From Ehretia macrophylla (taxonomy: Eukaryota; Streptophyta; Magnoliopsida; Boraginales; Ehretiaceae), in assembly GCA_037974665.1 (NCBI GenBank), contig CM075768.1, positions 7,155,501 to 7,219,500 of the forward strand: DNA of 64,000 nucleotides, read 5' to 3'. Both the position numbers and the translations under genes were made by a program. Shown here one piece after another: positions 35,501 to 47,445 of the stretch. The notes beneath the pieces were generated by a model. It was given only the letters and a program-made list of their open reading frames with translations, made no database searches and had not been told where the DNA came from. The number at the start of each line of letters is the position of its first letter. Position 1 is the stretch's first letter.

Positions 35501-35855
35501 GAGTGGGGCTGATTTAGTCTTTAGGTAATAGCTAAAAACGTACTCCATTAAGTTGAAAATGCAATTTAAAAATCTAGCTAACTAAAATATAAAGTTAGAC
35601 TACGTAACACTATTCACTAGTTTCAATAAAATATTTTCTAAACGGGTGCTCTCAACACTAATCGTTCAAATGCATATTTTTCTCATTCTTAAAACAATTA
35701 ATATGATTTAAGAAAAATGCTAATTCGAAGAAAATAAGTGGTTGAAAAATGTGATGAATAGTAACAACAGAAAGTAACAACTAATGTACAGTGAAAATGC
35801 GCAATTAGTGGATGCAACAGTTAATAAATGTATGGTAGTGATCTTGGGCATCACA
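32557..35855 (-). mobile_element. solo LTR C, large-LTR family (3299 bp), TSD GTATT
   Basis: On the minus strand it reads TGTGATGCCCAAGATCACTA ... GGGTTGTTACA. GTATT is found at 32552-32556 and 35856-35860. A donor-like GTG|GTGAGGGA (about 35291-35300), the GC-rich module (about 33500-33680) with its hairpin (33519-33538), and an acceptor-like TTTCAG|GTAA (about 33228-33236) occur in the same order as in copy A. The tail has GGAGACTTCGTCTG. It is inserted in the internal region of element I. Confidence 0.9.
33519..33538 (-). other. hairpin in solo LTR C
   Basis: On the minus strand GGGGTAC, a 6-base loop, then GTACACC. The stem carries one unpaired A, which is shared with the element I copy. 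Confidence 0.5.
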
Positions 35856-35860
35856 GTATT

Positions 35861-36082
35861 CGCATTCAGACTTTTATCTGGTATTTTCATAGGAGCCTTT
35901 ATTTGGCTACCTTGCATGGGTTTTCGTCAGTGGAGTTCTCTGGAATTCTTACTGGACTTCTTGGTGATATTATGGTGGGTATTCTTGCTAGTCTTCTTAG
36001 ATGTTGCACTTCTTTGGCTTTTAAGGGCTCCCTTTGAGCATAAGAAATTGCAAGGATGCAATTTTTGTAAGGAGGGGGGATA
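35861..36082 (+). other. end of internal region of element I, with polypurine tract
   Basis: A degenerate repeat of TTGGTATTTTCATAGG/GGAATTCTTACTGG-like units makes a hydrophobic open frame that is probably not a gene. It ends in a polypurine tract AAGGAGGGGGGA (36069-36080) two bases before the LTR. Confidence 0.55.
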
Positions 36083-38965
36083 TGAGACCCCAGACCCGCA
36101 TCATATGCATTTATTTTTTTCTATCGATTATGTGCATTTTTGTGTCTTTAGTTAGTTAAATTCCTATTTCACATTAAATATGCAAAGTGTGCTTAACCTT
36201 AATTTGTATCAACTAAGAATCATAGTATTTAATGTGTATTAAATGGATTAACTTCTTGTATTCAAAAGATGTTTTTCAATATTTTACAAAAAATTAACCC
36301 CGAGTAGGGGACCCATTTTAACCTACTTTATTAAATTCTTCTACTCACAAATCTAACTTACTTGGATCATCTTAAGACTACGTGCATCGAAATATATTTG
36401 TTTTGTATTCCTGAAATATGATTCAAGTGATGTTTCTTGAATAATAGGAATAGTTACTATTCACTGTGCTTTTCAATTGTTTTATTTTTCTGATTTTAAA
36501 TTTTTCTCATAATACTTGTCATTTAGGAGGCATGAGAAAAATAGAATTATGTGCATAGCACGTTAGGTAGGCGGGTAAAAAAATTATTTATTTTATCGTA
36601 TGAATAGTAAATTAGTAAGTAACTTTGTTTTGTGTTTTTATTGGATCTACCCATTTAGCTTGACCCAAAACCACCCAAAACTAAACTCAACCCATTTACC
36701 CACCTATTAAAACATGTCTTATAAGCATAGTAGCAAAATAAAAACAACAAACAGAGAAAACAAGAAAGGCCTATGGCCGATTTTAAAAAAGCCAAAATTT
36801 CTTCATCATCTTTACCATTTTGAGCTCTTCCAAGTTGGATTGAAGTGGTTTCATGATCTCCTAAGCCTAATCCTAGCGTTTACAAAGAATTTTGGTGAGG
36901 GATTTAGCATTTTTACATGCTTTCATAATTATGCCATAAACTTTATCTTCTTGATTTGTCAATATATGGCTATAATATGCTTGAATCATGAATAAAGTAT
37001 TGTTTACGTGTTATAGAAACTTGATTTGTGTAGTGCTTTGACTTGGTTAATGAATTTTGCAATGTGTCAAGTTTAACAAGATAATGAATAGTATTTTCTT
37101 AAGGTTTTGAATCAATTTGTGTTTTGAACTTGATTTAATGTTATCTAAAGATGCTAAAGGTTTTAGTAAACCTAGATTAGTGATTGTATGTGGTTAGATT
37201 GAACAGAACTTGAATAGAATGGCATAATTGGCTTAAAATCGAAAGGGGCTTTGCGTGAAATTGTTGTTCGTGCGTAATTGAACATCATAGTTAGTGTTTA
37301 CAAGCTATAGAAGTGCATAAAATGTTTTTATGGCACTTGTTTGGGGGTTGGTTTGGGTAGATATAGTTCAAAGTTCTCTCGGGGCTTCTAGGGCTTTTAT
37401 GCTAAGCACTGTTAAAACTAGAGTGTCGTGGTACTAGAGTAAGTCATAAAGTGTAATTAGAAGTGTAGTATAGTTGGTTTATGGATTGGGTACCTTGTAT
37501 CTCGTTTGTGCATAGAATTATGTTATTGGGCTAAAGGGTAAAGTTGTGAACTTAGGTTTATTACTTTAATTGACTTGGATTACTACTTGTTGTGTTAAAT
37601 AATTGATTATTGAATTGCTCGTGTATCGATATATTTGTGTGAAGGCAACCTATTTTGTTATGTTATTGAATTATATTGTTATCTCGTGTTTTCTCGTGAT
37701 ATCTCATGAATTCTCGTGATCGAATATCGGGTTGCTCAACCTTTCGGACATGGTAGTGTTGAGAAACTCTGAGCAGCATCAGGCTGTCGGTCTAGCTCGG
37801 CTGCCATGGTGTCGACTCCCTCTTTTGCTGAGGCACACCCATCTATCTCAAAGGCATGGTTCACCTCGTTGGGGCATACGGATCTACCTCAGGAGTGTTG
37901 GGTCGTAGGATTCAGGGTACATCCAGAGTACACCCATCGAGAGTAAGGGGTTATGCCAGCTATTGATATCGATGTTCGTGGTTCGTGGTTCGTGGATCGA
38001 GATTAAATGGAACCGTATCCTTTTCCATATGTGGTTATCTCGTTATCTCATTATCTCGTCACTTGAATATACTGTTATATGTTTACTCGCATACTTGTGT
38101 ATTATCCAGTCTCGTATACTTGTATGCTATCTAGGTTACTACTTGCGTATATGTACCATGTGTGGTTATTTGACCTTCATTCGCATTTGTGTATTGGTCA
38201 TGATTCATTTTTTAGTTGTTGTCTCGTAGTGAATATTCGAGTACTTGTGTACTTGCATTGCACAAAATGATTTTGACTCCCCGATTATATGTCCCTCATT
38301 CACTAGGCATACGTGTTTTGTATGCTTATTCTCGTTTCTAACATTTTTCGGTTCAACACCTTCAGAAGTTGATAAAGAGGAAGCCTGAGAGTTTTCATGA
38401 TTGGTTGTGTTGGCTTCCATTGATTGTACCTGTGAATCTATGTGAATTAGTTAAGTGGCTCGGATTGTAGTTTGTTTAAGAGCATAGAAATCTGGAATGT
38501 AATTGTATCTGGTCTTGTATATATTTGTGTTACAGTGGAGGACTATATTGTAAAGCTTAAGGACCTGTAAGAATTGGTAGTGAAAAGTGGCCTGTAATAG
38601 CTTAATGTACTATTTTATCGTCTAGCGATCTTGCATGCTTGCTTGGGTTAATGAAGTTGAATGGCGGACTTAATAGATAATAAAAATTGAATAGATAATA
38701 TTATAGTGGTATGATAATCGAGTTATTGTTAAAAGAATCTCAATAGTGATTGAAATACATACTTGTGTGTTGATAGAAAGATTCGGTTGGTCTTATAGGC
38801 TTGGGAAGTCATGATATGTATGTTATATATTGTTATTGTGGAGATTTCTTCTCAGTGCAGGGTTATGTCCTAGAAATAAGGAAAACTCCGTCCGTTTTTC
38901 CTCATTTTTTGTGTTGTGGGGTATTGGATCGGGAACCCGATTCCGCGTAGGGTCGGGGCGTTACA
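36083..38965 (+). repeat. 3' LTR of element I (2883 bp)
   Basis: Starts TGAGACCCCAGACCC and ends GGGGCGTTACA. It contains a donor-like TTTG|GTGAGGG (36895), the GC-rich module (about 37730-37960) with GGGTAC...GTACACCC at 37915-37935, CCGTATCCTTTTCC (about 38012) and the family tail GGAAAACTCCGTCCG (about 38878). Confidence 0.8.
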
Positions 38966-39095
38966 AGCTAACTGGATCCTCGTCCCCATTATACATGGCC
39001 AAGTGAGGCATTTGGTTGCCTGTAGGCAAGGGCGTAGCTAGGACCTCAGGAGAGAGAGGGTTGACACCGAGTTGGTTAATGACTTTGGCTATAGT

Positions 39096-42000
39096 TGTGA
39101 CTCCTGAGACTTTCATCATATTTATAATTAACTATTGTATACCTCTTATGCATTTCGATGTGCCTTTTCTTACTTAGAAATATGTTTACTTGTGATTACT
39201 ATTCATAGTGCGTTTTTGACTGTTTAATTTGTCCAAATTCATATTTTTCCTAGATTACATGACTCATAAAAGGAATGAGAAAAATAAGCTTTTATGCATT
39301 GCATGTTAGGAGAGTGCGTTTAGAAAATATTTTTTGGTTCGAGTAAATAGTAACAACGTGGAATAATAAAGTTTAAGTGGCTAACTAGTTTTATGAACAC
39401 TTTTAGCATAAAACTTAGCTTTGTCTTACATTTAATTAGGCCCAAACATCTACCTCACATATAGCATATACATAACATACCATATATACATATACATACA
39501 CTTTATACTGAGAAAGAAAAAAAGAAGCAAAAAATACCAAACCCCCTCCCCCAAAATCCGTTGGGTTCAAAAGCCAAAAAGGAGAAGGAAACTTCAACAC
39601 TCATCTTCAACCTTGCATTCTCCAAGCTTCTCCAAGAGTCATCTAGCATTCCAAAGCTTCTTCTAACATTTTCAAGGTCTTAGGTGAGGGAGATTCATCC
39701 TATATGCATTTCAATTTTCTAGGGCTTAACTTGATAATTTGTAATTGTTAATTATTGTTGTATTTATGCTTATTGTTGTTTAAAATACACTTGATAGGGG
39801 TTGTAGAACATTCTTTTGAAGCTTGTTAGCATTTTGATTGGTTGGAATTTGAAAATGGAAGTTGGAGAATATGAATGAATAGTAAATACGTGAATAGTAA
39901 CCCTTGTGTTCTAGCTCGATTGTGTGATATCTAAGCATGATTTAGGCATAAATGAACTTAGGATAAAGCCTTTAATGGGTTGAATTTGCTTAGATTGCTA
40001 GAACTTTAAATTAAAGTTAGTTAAGGGGCACTATTCATTCAAGACCATTAAATAATGACCCGATGCTCGATTTAATACTTTATATGGACTCTAGGGATGT
40101 TAAAATGGTTATTCGATAAAATTTATTGAATTTCGTGAACATTGAATTTTTAAGTTTTAATTATGTTTTAAATGGTAACCGAGTGAGGTAGCATTTAGGT
40201 GCGAGGTTTAAGGTGATAATTAGTCTTAAATAAGTAGGATAGAGCCTGACATGCTTTTATGATGCTTAATTACTAACCGGATTAGGTAGCTGCAGTACAA
40301 ATCATCTAAGGGGCTTTTCTGTATTTTTGGGTAATCATGCTTTAAAAGGTGATTTTGTAGCATTAATATGGGTCATAAAGAGGCTTTAGGTGAATGGTAA
40401 AGTTGGATTAGGAATTCGTTATCTTGTGTAAAGTTTAGAACCTTATTTGTAAGCATTGGAATAGTAAATTGTTGAGTTTCTTGAGAATTGATTGAGCTTA
40501 TTGCATAATTAGGTATTAGAATTTTTATACTTGTTATAATTGTTATATTTGTCTATTGATTGAGTTATAAATGGAAAATTGGGTGAAAAAGCATGATAAT
40601 GATTCTTAGGTCATGTTTATAGTTGAATCATGTTTAAGTGTTGAGTATAGTCGTCTTGATTGAATACCTAATTTGATATTCCTTTGTGATATAAATGAAG
40701 TTGAATTAGTTATGAAGTTTAACTTGTTAAATGTGAGTGTAGTTAGTGTCATTTGTAAGATTAAAGAAATGTTGTAGAGTAGCTTGCATGGTTACTTATA
40801 CTTCTAGTTATAGTCAAGAGTTTTAGCTTGATTTCTTTAAGTGATGTTCTTATCTTTAAGTGGTTAACTTAAATGGATGCTAAAGCATATTCTTGTGAAT
40901 TAAATTTGTTGGACTAGTAGCGATTACATATTGAGAGTAGATGAATTGGAGTTATGAGCATAATGTATTGGATAAGCTATATTCTTGTACAAATATCTAG
41001 AATTGAATTGGTTGAAATTGTGAGTTTAATTGCTTATATGTAAATTGTTGTTTTTATGAGAATATTGGGTTATTAATGGTTGTTACAAAGGGGTGGTTGC
41101 TTGAGCTTGTTATGAAGGCCATATTGTTATATATTAATATAATTAACGTCATCTAGGAAGTTATGGGATAATTATAGCCACAAGAATATTTTGGTTGATT
41201 GTCCAAGGTGTAAGAGAATATTGAAGCCGGTTTTGCATTATTGAGCTTGGTAAAGGTGAGGGAGTCTTCATCTCTTTTGTGTATCTTAGCTTATTTTATT
41301 GCTTCTAGATTGTATGATTTAATTAATTGATAAAGTTTATATGTACTATTTACTTGCTATCTTGTGATTTCTCGTGTTTATTTGTGATTATTTCGTGATA
41401 TCTCGAGAATTCTCAAATTTGTGTTTCGGGTTGCGCAACCTTTTCGGACATGGTAATGTCGAGAAACTTTGGGCAACATCGGGCTGTCGATCTAGCTCAA
41501 CTACCATGGTGCCTATTCCTTTTCTCGCTGAGGCATATTCCTCTACCCTAGAGGCGTGGTTCACCTAGTTGGGGCATACTAACCTACCTCGGGAGAAATA
41601 GGTCGTAGGATCGGGGTACATCCGGAGTACCCCATTGGTGGTATAAGGGGATTTGTCGGCATCTGTTATTGAAGATCATGGTTTGTGGCTCGAGATTGAA
41701 GACAAAGAAGTTGAACGGTATCCTTTTTAAACATGTTTAATGGTTATTTAGTAAAGTTGCTATATTGTACTACTAGTGTTCCTGTCTTTGTTGCATTGCA
41801 CAAAATGATTTTCGAAAACACTCATGGTTTACTGTATTCCCTCCCTCACTGAGTAACTTTGGTTACTCATTCCTCGTTTTAACATGTGCAGGTGCACTTA
41901 GAACAACAACCTTGAGTGTTGTGTTTCTGGTTGCTTATCCTGCTAAGGTTGGATGCCCTTTAAGGATGTGTGTTATTATAATATGTATTATTTTAAGACC

Positions 42001-42487
42001 TTTGAGGCCTTGTATGTATTAATGATAAATTTGGTGGGTTGTAATTGAAGTTGTAGTCTTGAATAGTTAGTGGAGTTGATGGTATATAATAGTTAATGAT
42101 AGACTTTACTGCCTTTTGACTGCATGTTTGTGTGCTAAAGGAAGTTGAGTGATGGACTTAATATTTAAGTAAGTACGGCAATTAGAATTAGAGTGGTATG
42201 ATAAATGGATTTAAAAGATAAGATTTCAATGGATTTTAACGTTGCATAGTTGTATGTTATAATATTGGGTTTCAAGGCTCGGATGGCCTTAAGGATTTTG
42301 TTGGTTGTGATGATGGTGGAAGTTGGGAAGTACGGGGAAGGTTGGACTTTGGTTTTGAGGTTATAATTGCTTGTATAAGTAGTGGATTGTCCTATAAAGA
42401 GGGGAGACTCCGTCTGTTTTTTCTCGTTTTTTGTGACCTTGGGTTTTGGATCGAGGCTCCAGTCTTGAGAGAGACAGGGGTGTTACA
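39096..42487 (+). mobile_element. solo LTR D, large-LTR family (3392 bp), TSD ATAGT
   Basis: Starts TGTGACTCCTGAGAC and ends GGGGTGTTACA; ATAGT lies at 39091-39095 and 42488-42492. Donor-like TAG|GTGAGGG at 39684 (and a second AAAG|GTGAGGG at about 41255), module about 41425-41665, hairpin 41613-41633, GGTATCCTTTTTAAAC (about 41720), acceptor-like GTGCAG|GTG (ends 41891), tail GGGGAGACTCCGTCTG (about 42402). It is inserted in gag of the Tat/Ogre-like element. Confidence 0.9.
41613..41633 (+). other. covarying hairpin in solo LTR D
   Basis: GGGGTAC, a 7-base loop, GTACCCC: seven perfect pairs, G:C at the pair that is A:T in copy A. Confidence 0.6.
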
Positions 42488-42492
42488 ATAGT

Positions 42493-42924
42493 AGCCGCAA
42501 TCTTCGCTTGCTCAGGGTCAATGTGAGTGCCTCTTCAATTCCTAGTACCTTCAGGTCGGTTGACCGGCTCAGGAGAAACTTCCTTGCTACTTCGTGCCCG
42601 AGTTTGTCCCGGGGCTAGAATGTGGAAATGGGGCCGCGTCTACTGCAGTGCAGAGGCTGGAGGGACTGGTTGGTCCGCCGCTAACCGTGCTACCTACTTC
42701 TTGAGCTCTTCGAACATCCGGAACATCAACTTCATTTCTGGGGCCAAGTTGGCCGTGAAGTCAGCATCTCCAGGTGGGATAGTTTGTGAGGTTAAGTGTA
42801 TACATTGGCTCGTATCAACGTTAGTTTGGGTTGGGTTTTGGCTAGGTTCCTCTACAGTTTCGAGGCCCTCGTCCAAGGTGGGCGAGTCTTCTACCGGCGC
42901 ATTGTGACTCCTCGTCTGTACCAT
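42493..42924 (-). pseudogene. gag N-terminus of the Tat/Ogre-like element
   Basis: The minus-strand reading starts MVQTRSHNAPVEDSP and includes EMKLMFRMFEELKK. The continuation across solo LTR D includes PLPTGNQMPHLAMYNGDEDP, which fits the gag block of Tat-type elements (usual form PLPxGFKMPxLxxYDGxxDP). GC content is clearly higher than in the surroundings. It is a fossil. Confidence 0.75.
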
Positions 42925-42980
42925 GGTGGTCTCTCAATGGGTGGTTGTAAGAAAAATAGGATTACTCGGATTCCCACAAA

Positions 42981-42990
42981 TGGCGCCAAA
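42981..42990 (-). other. primer binding site of the Tat/Ogre-like element
   Basis: TTTGGCGCCA on the minus strand lies just inside the LTR end. GGCGCC-type primer sites are usual in this part of Ty3/gypsy. Confidence 0.6.
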
Positions 42991-42991
42991 C

Positions 42992-43640
42992 TGTTAAGGG
43001 TGGAAACTCTCGATTGCCCAAGCTAGATAATCCGAGCTAATTACCTAGACCTGCACAAGTAAGAGAAGGAAAAGCGGGGTGATGACCCGTGTTTTCCCCA
43101 TAGGTGTGAGAGTAACTAATTTGTTCGAGCTAAGCAATGGTAGTTGAGAGTATTAATGATATCAGTTACCTCATAAATGTGGTGGTGAGCTCAATTTATA
43201 CTAATCTCGGATCCGGGCAGCAATTAATGCTTAATGTTGCCCGACACGCCACCGGCCTGCCCCCGCCGTATGTTCGCTAGACAAAGATATTACCCAATGG
43301 ATAAAGTCATTACCCTCTCGTCCGAGCCGGGTATCTTACTTTATGTCACATCTGGACGACTGGCATAACCGTTAGGGTTCACGCGGGTCAAGTAAGGGTC
43401 GGGTCAGGCATCTCAGGTCGGGAGATGACCTAGAAATGATGCTCTCGGCTTGGGTACCCCCTTGTCAACTACAATTGAAAGGACTGATCCTTATTTATAG
43501 ATTTACAAAAATTCTATACCAATTAGGATATAGTTCTAGGAAACCATTACCCACTAGGAAAAGACTTTCTAGTAGAAAAACCAATTTAAAACTAACTGGA
43601 ACTAATTTAATAGAGTTCTAATCAAGTTTATCTTCTAACA
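42992..43640 (-). repeat. 5' LTR of the Tat/Ogre-like element (649 bp)
   Basis: On the minus strand it starts TGTTAGAAGATAAACTTG and ends CCACCCTTAACA, with a TATA box CTATAAATAAGG (43489-43500). Only one LTR was found. Confidence 0.65.
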
Positions 43641-43642
43641 CT

Positions 43643-43915
43643 TTGAGGCAACAATTTCAAACACTCATTTTTTGCTACAACCATATGGGCTACGTCGATT
43701 GTACATCTTCGTGTCCACCAGCTACTATCTCTACTAATGTTGGACATGTTTCAAACCCAGCCTACCTCCATTGGTTGAGACAAGACAACTTCCTTTGCCA
43801 TGTCATCCTTGCCTCGGTTGAACCAAACATTGCCCTAATGGTCATAACGATCATAACAGCTCATACCTCGTAGGACAAACTTGCACCCAGTTAGTCCAAA
43901 GAGTCCTAAGAAGGG
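43643..43915 (+). pseudogene. copia gag fragment
   Basis: The reading PPATISTNVGHVSNPAYLHW, then RQDNFLCHVILASVEP and ITAHTS, follows a copia gag block (usual form PPxxxxxxNPxYxxWxRQDxLLxxxILxS...AxTSxxxWxxL). No LTR or pol attached to it was identified. Confidence 0.75.
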
Positions 43916-45645
43916 GATGTATTAGGATTAAATGAGCGAATCACTAATTTAAACATTATGCAATTCAACTACATTAGTCACTTGGGCAATTTATCAAACA
44001 CTGTGTATGCAAGACATATAATTGTATAAGTTGATGCAATATATCAAAGATAAGATATGCAATATATGTGAAAATAAAAAGAGTAAGGAGAGTAATAATC
44101 AAATGCAATTGTTTTTAGGTGGTTTGCACTCCCAAGGGCCTAATCCACCACCTAAGTTCTTCTTCCCTTATGATTTCACACAAACTCCACTATGATACTT
44201 CTTCAAATGTTGGTGAAGCAGAAGCCAACTTACAACCTCTCTTGAATAAACAAGAGATTTACAAGCTTCTTCAAATGTATATTACGCTAACAACCTACTA
44301 CAACAAACCCTTGAGTCCATAAGAGATCTAGCAAAGCCTCTTCAAATATAGGTGAAACTTCAAACCTACAGCCTCTACCATTTGAGCCACCAAGGACTTT
44401 TCCACTTTCTTCTCTTTACAAGGATTCTCTCAATTCCAATCTAAATCCCCAAGAGTGTTTACAATATAAAGATTGAATATTTGAAGTTATTACAATGATT
44501 TACAATGATGTTCTTCCATGAGTAGATATCCAAGAGAAAGATCATTTGAATGTTTTATAGATATACAAGTGTAAGCTCAACTTGGTGTAATTTGATGGAT
44601 TGACACAACAATATAAGCTTAGAATTAATAGAAGTTGTGTGCAAGAGATCTTGGATGAAATAGGTGAGATTTGGTATAAATAGGTAGGCTTCCAACATTA
44701 AAAAACAACTAATCTTTCAAAATCAGCGCACTGCCGATCGAGCAAGTCGTAAAAGCAACTCGCAAGTCGGTCGGGTAACATGAAGTCGAAAGAGCGAGTC
44801 AGAAGAGAAAGTCAACTAACTTTGTTCTTTTGAAACAATCTGGAAAGTCAGCTGAGTGACTCTGTCGGCTTTGTTCTTCCAGCTTTTCCAGAATATGCCA
44901 TTTTTGCAAAACTTACACCCGAAATCGAATCTTATGAAGATAAAATATTTAGACACCTCAAGAACACTGCTTCAAAAGAGTTTTCAACATTTTTAACATC
45001 TCAAAATATTTTCTAAACTCTTGAGGAAAGATTAAAACATATTTACGATTCAAGATTTTAAAACAAATTTTCAACAAAAAATCAATCTTTTGAAAATAAA
45101 ACATTGGAACCTTTCAAGAACAATTCTTCAAAAGATATTTTAACCCAAATAACCTCTCAAACCTTTTTCAAAATTCTTGAGGAAAGATTAAAGACCATTT
45201 TGAAATACTACCAAGAGCTTAGGTCATACAAATGTAAATCTAAGGCAAACAACCAAATTCAAGCTGGTACTTCTTATGTTGCCTTTTCTCCCTCTTTATG
45301 TCACCATATCCTCTTCAAGTCTTGATATTCAAGATTTTCACTTCTTCAACTTTTCAAGACTTCATTTCTTCAAATTTGGCAGACGAGCGTGATAATTAGA
45401 TTCTTCATTCTTCTAATGGCTAACATAATCTTGCATCTCTTCTTTGATCAATCATATTTTCTTCTTTTGAGTAAGATTCTTCTTTCAAAATCAAACATTT
45501 ATAATACATATAAACATATTTTGTTTAACACACTTGACTAATCCAATTATTCAAGATATGTCATCTTTTTTCTTCATACCTGCATTATTATTTGATCAAT
45601 ACCATTACTTTTCCATGCAACTTATTAGACCAATCAATACTAGCT
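43916..45645. other. no gene; possible LTR with plus-strand TATA box
   Basis: A TATA box GGTATAAATAGG (about 44673-44684) and A-rich downstream sequence suggest an LTR promoter, but I could not find termini. A roughly repeated TCAAAA-GAAAAC-AACTCTTGAGG block occurs twice (about 44925-45030 and 45085-45190), a local tandem duplication of around 160 bp. The plus-strand frame at 45104-45325 has no recognisable domain. Confidence 0.4.
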
Positions 45646-45690
45646 ACAAGAAAAACTGCTATAGGTGACGGCTACCTAGTGAAAGCCTAA
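45646..45690. mobile_element. CACTA-type transposon end remnant
   Basis: CTACAAGAAAAACTGCTATA followed by GGTGACGGC resembles the plant CACTA terminal sequence (CACTACAAGAAAA...). The first bases are changed, and no opposite end or 3-bp duplication was found. Confidence 0.4.
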
Positions 45691-46493
45691 AAACCAATCA
45701 AATTATTTTGTTTATCATACTTGACTAATCAAATTATTCATAATTTTAATTATCTATTAAATTTTTTAATTATATAGCAATTTTTTATAGGGTTTATGAC
45801 CTATCAGGTCCCTTATCGTTTTTGTTATTGTCTAGTTGATCCCTCATCTTCAAAACGATCATATGTCAGTCATTTATCTTTCAAAGTTGTGCCAGCGTCA
45901 ATCCTTCCATCAAAATTTTAACGGATTGATCACATGCATGACACGTGAGCCATTTTATCAAGGGCAATGTCATCTTTTTACTGTAGTCAGCATATTCCCC
46001 CTATTTCTTACCCAATACCCGATTTAAAACCCAAAAACCAAATCCCTAAATCTCTAAATAATTTAGCCCAAAATCCTTTGGTCATCGTCAACTCCTTCTT
46101 CTCCATATTCGCTCGTCTCTTGCTCTTGCATTCTCGTCAATGATTCATTATTGGTCTTGCATCCTCGTTGTCACCGAGATACTATACAAGGTGAGTGCTA
46201 ATAATTCCAGTTATATATATGGATTAAAATATGTGGATTAAAATAATTGCAATAACACTTGAGATTTAAAGATCAATTCATGGGCTTTTGTGTACTGAGT
46301 AATCAATGGTGTCTTAAGTTGCATCAGATTTAGTTTAGTTTTTTAGGATCTTGGAGATTTAGTTCAAAAAAGTGGAAGCATATCGAATACATTTCTATTC
46401 AAAAGTGGAAGCATATCGAATACATTTCTTATAACTTGCCCATCAACTATTTTGTTTAGTTTTTTATGTATTTAATGCTATATCAAATTTCAG

Positions 46494-46785
46494 CCACGAT
46501 TCCAAGCTATTCACCAAGGCAGCACAGTGTTTTTGTGAAAAACAAGGCAAAATTATCACCTCTTAGACTGACTTCAATCCGGGGATAAGGTTCATATGTT
46601 GCGAAGGTTACCTTGATGGTAAAGGCTGTGGTTTTTTTGATTGGGTTGATCCTCCAATTTGTGGAAGGAGTAAACAAATAATTCTTGGTTTGCTAAGGGC
46701 GATGAATAGGAAAGATGCCAAATTGCAAGAATTGCGTGAACAACGTGAAGTTGAGAGAAAGAGATTGAAGAAGTGCTTCTGGTAG
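46494..46785 (+). pseudogene. GRF-type zinc-finger protein, broken
   Basis: After an acceptor-like TTTCAG (ends 46493) the reading gives CFCEKQGKIITS, a stop at 46564-46566, then TDFNPGIRFICCEGYLDGKG, CGFFDWVDPPICGRSKQII and a charged tail KLQELREQREVERKRLKK likely to form a coiled coil. This matches the zf-GRF domain (usual form CxCGxxxxxxTSWTxxNPGRRFxxCxxxxxxxCxFFxWxD), with a TAG where the conserved Trp codon TGG is expected. Four Cys remain. An upstream exon could end at the donor AAG|GTGAGT (about 46194). Plant GRF proteins bind nucleic acid and often occur near MULEs; the function of this copy is lost or unknown. Confidence 0.75.
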
Positions 46786-47443
46786 CTGATCTTGTGCGTT
46801 TGTTGCATTGCAATGCTGATAAATATGTTAATAAGTAGGTCTAGATATTGATTAATGCTGATGAAGACTAGCTTAATTTATGTTGTATTTTGGTGTGGAT
46901 GTGTTGTTGTCTAAAAATAGCTTAATTTGTGTGCACCAATGCAGTTGTTGAATCAAGAAAATCGACAAATTTTGTGAATTGTACATGCATTTTGGTGATG
47001 TATTGTTGTACTCAATATCTATGCTAAAGAGTATTTCATTTTGATCCTCCAATCTGTAATGTGTTGTCTTCAAACATAGTCATGGTGACATTCAATAGTT
47101 AAACAACCTGTTAAGAATCCACTTGACATTTAAAAAACTGCAAAAATAGTATTGTTGACTTCAATAGTTAAACAACCTATTATCACATACACAAACTTAC
47201 ATCTACTACCACAAACAAGAATCACAATATCCAAATCAAAAGGATTAAAACATCATTCATTAATACAAAGTACATAGTCATTTCTAACGCAAACTCAAAA
47301 TTTAAATTGTTCGACAACCTAAAGTGAAAGCCATCACATAGACAAAGTACTACAACATTAAGACACAAACAAAGTACTGAAAGTAATAATGCACACTAAC
47401 TGAAAGTAAATTGTTCGCCAATACACCTAAACATAACTTCTAC
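46786..47443. other. no gene; gap between convergent gene remains
   Basis: Probably 3' untranslated sequence of the two facing genes. A 15-base string (ACTTCAATAGTTAAACAACC-like) occurs twice near 47092-47110 and 47158-47176. Nothing else was recognised. Confidence 0.45.
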
Positions 47444-47445
47444 TC

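Larger units (their letters stand above)
31058..38965 (+). mobile_element. non-coding LTR element I, large-LTR family
   Basis: Parts present: the last 100 or so bases of a 5' LTR (31058-31159), a primer site TGGTATCAGAGCTT (31162-31175), a non-coding internal region (31176-32556 and 35861-36068, split by solo LTR C), a polypurine tract (36069-36080) and a 3' LTR (36083-38965). The LTR tail at 31066-31159 is nearly identical to 38873-38965. Without the inserted LTR the internal part is only about 1.6 kb and encodes nothing recognisable, so this is a non-autonomous (LARD-like) element. Its right flank lies in the gag of a Tat/Ogre-like element. Confidence 0.75.
38966..43640 (-). mobile_element. 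Tat/Ogre-like Ty3/gypsy fossil: 5' LTR and start of gag
   Basis: Read on the minus strand: 5' LTR (43640 to 42992), primer site, ATG at 42924, and gag running left through 42493. It continues beyond solo LTR D at 39090-38966, where element I cuts in. The rest is not found in the window. Lineage rests on the gag start and leader type only. Confidence 0.7.
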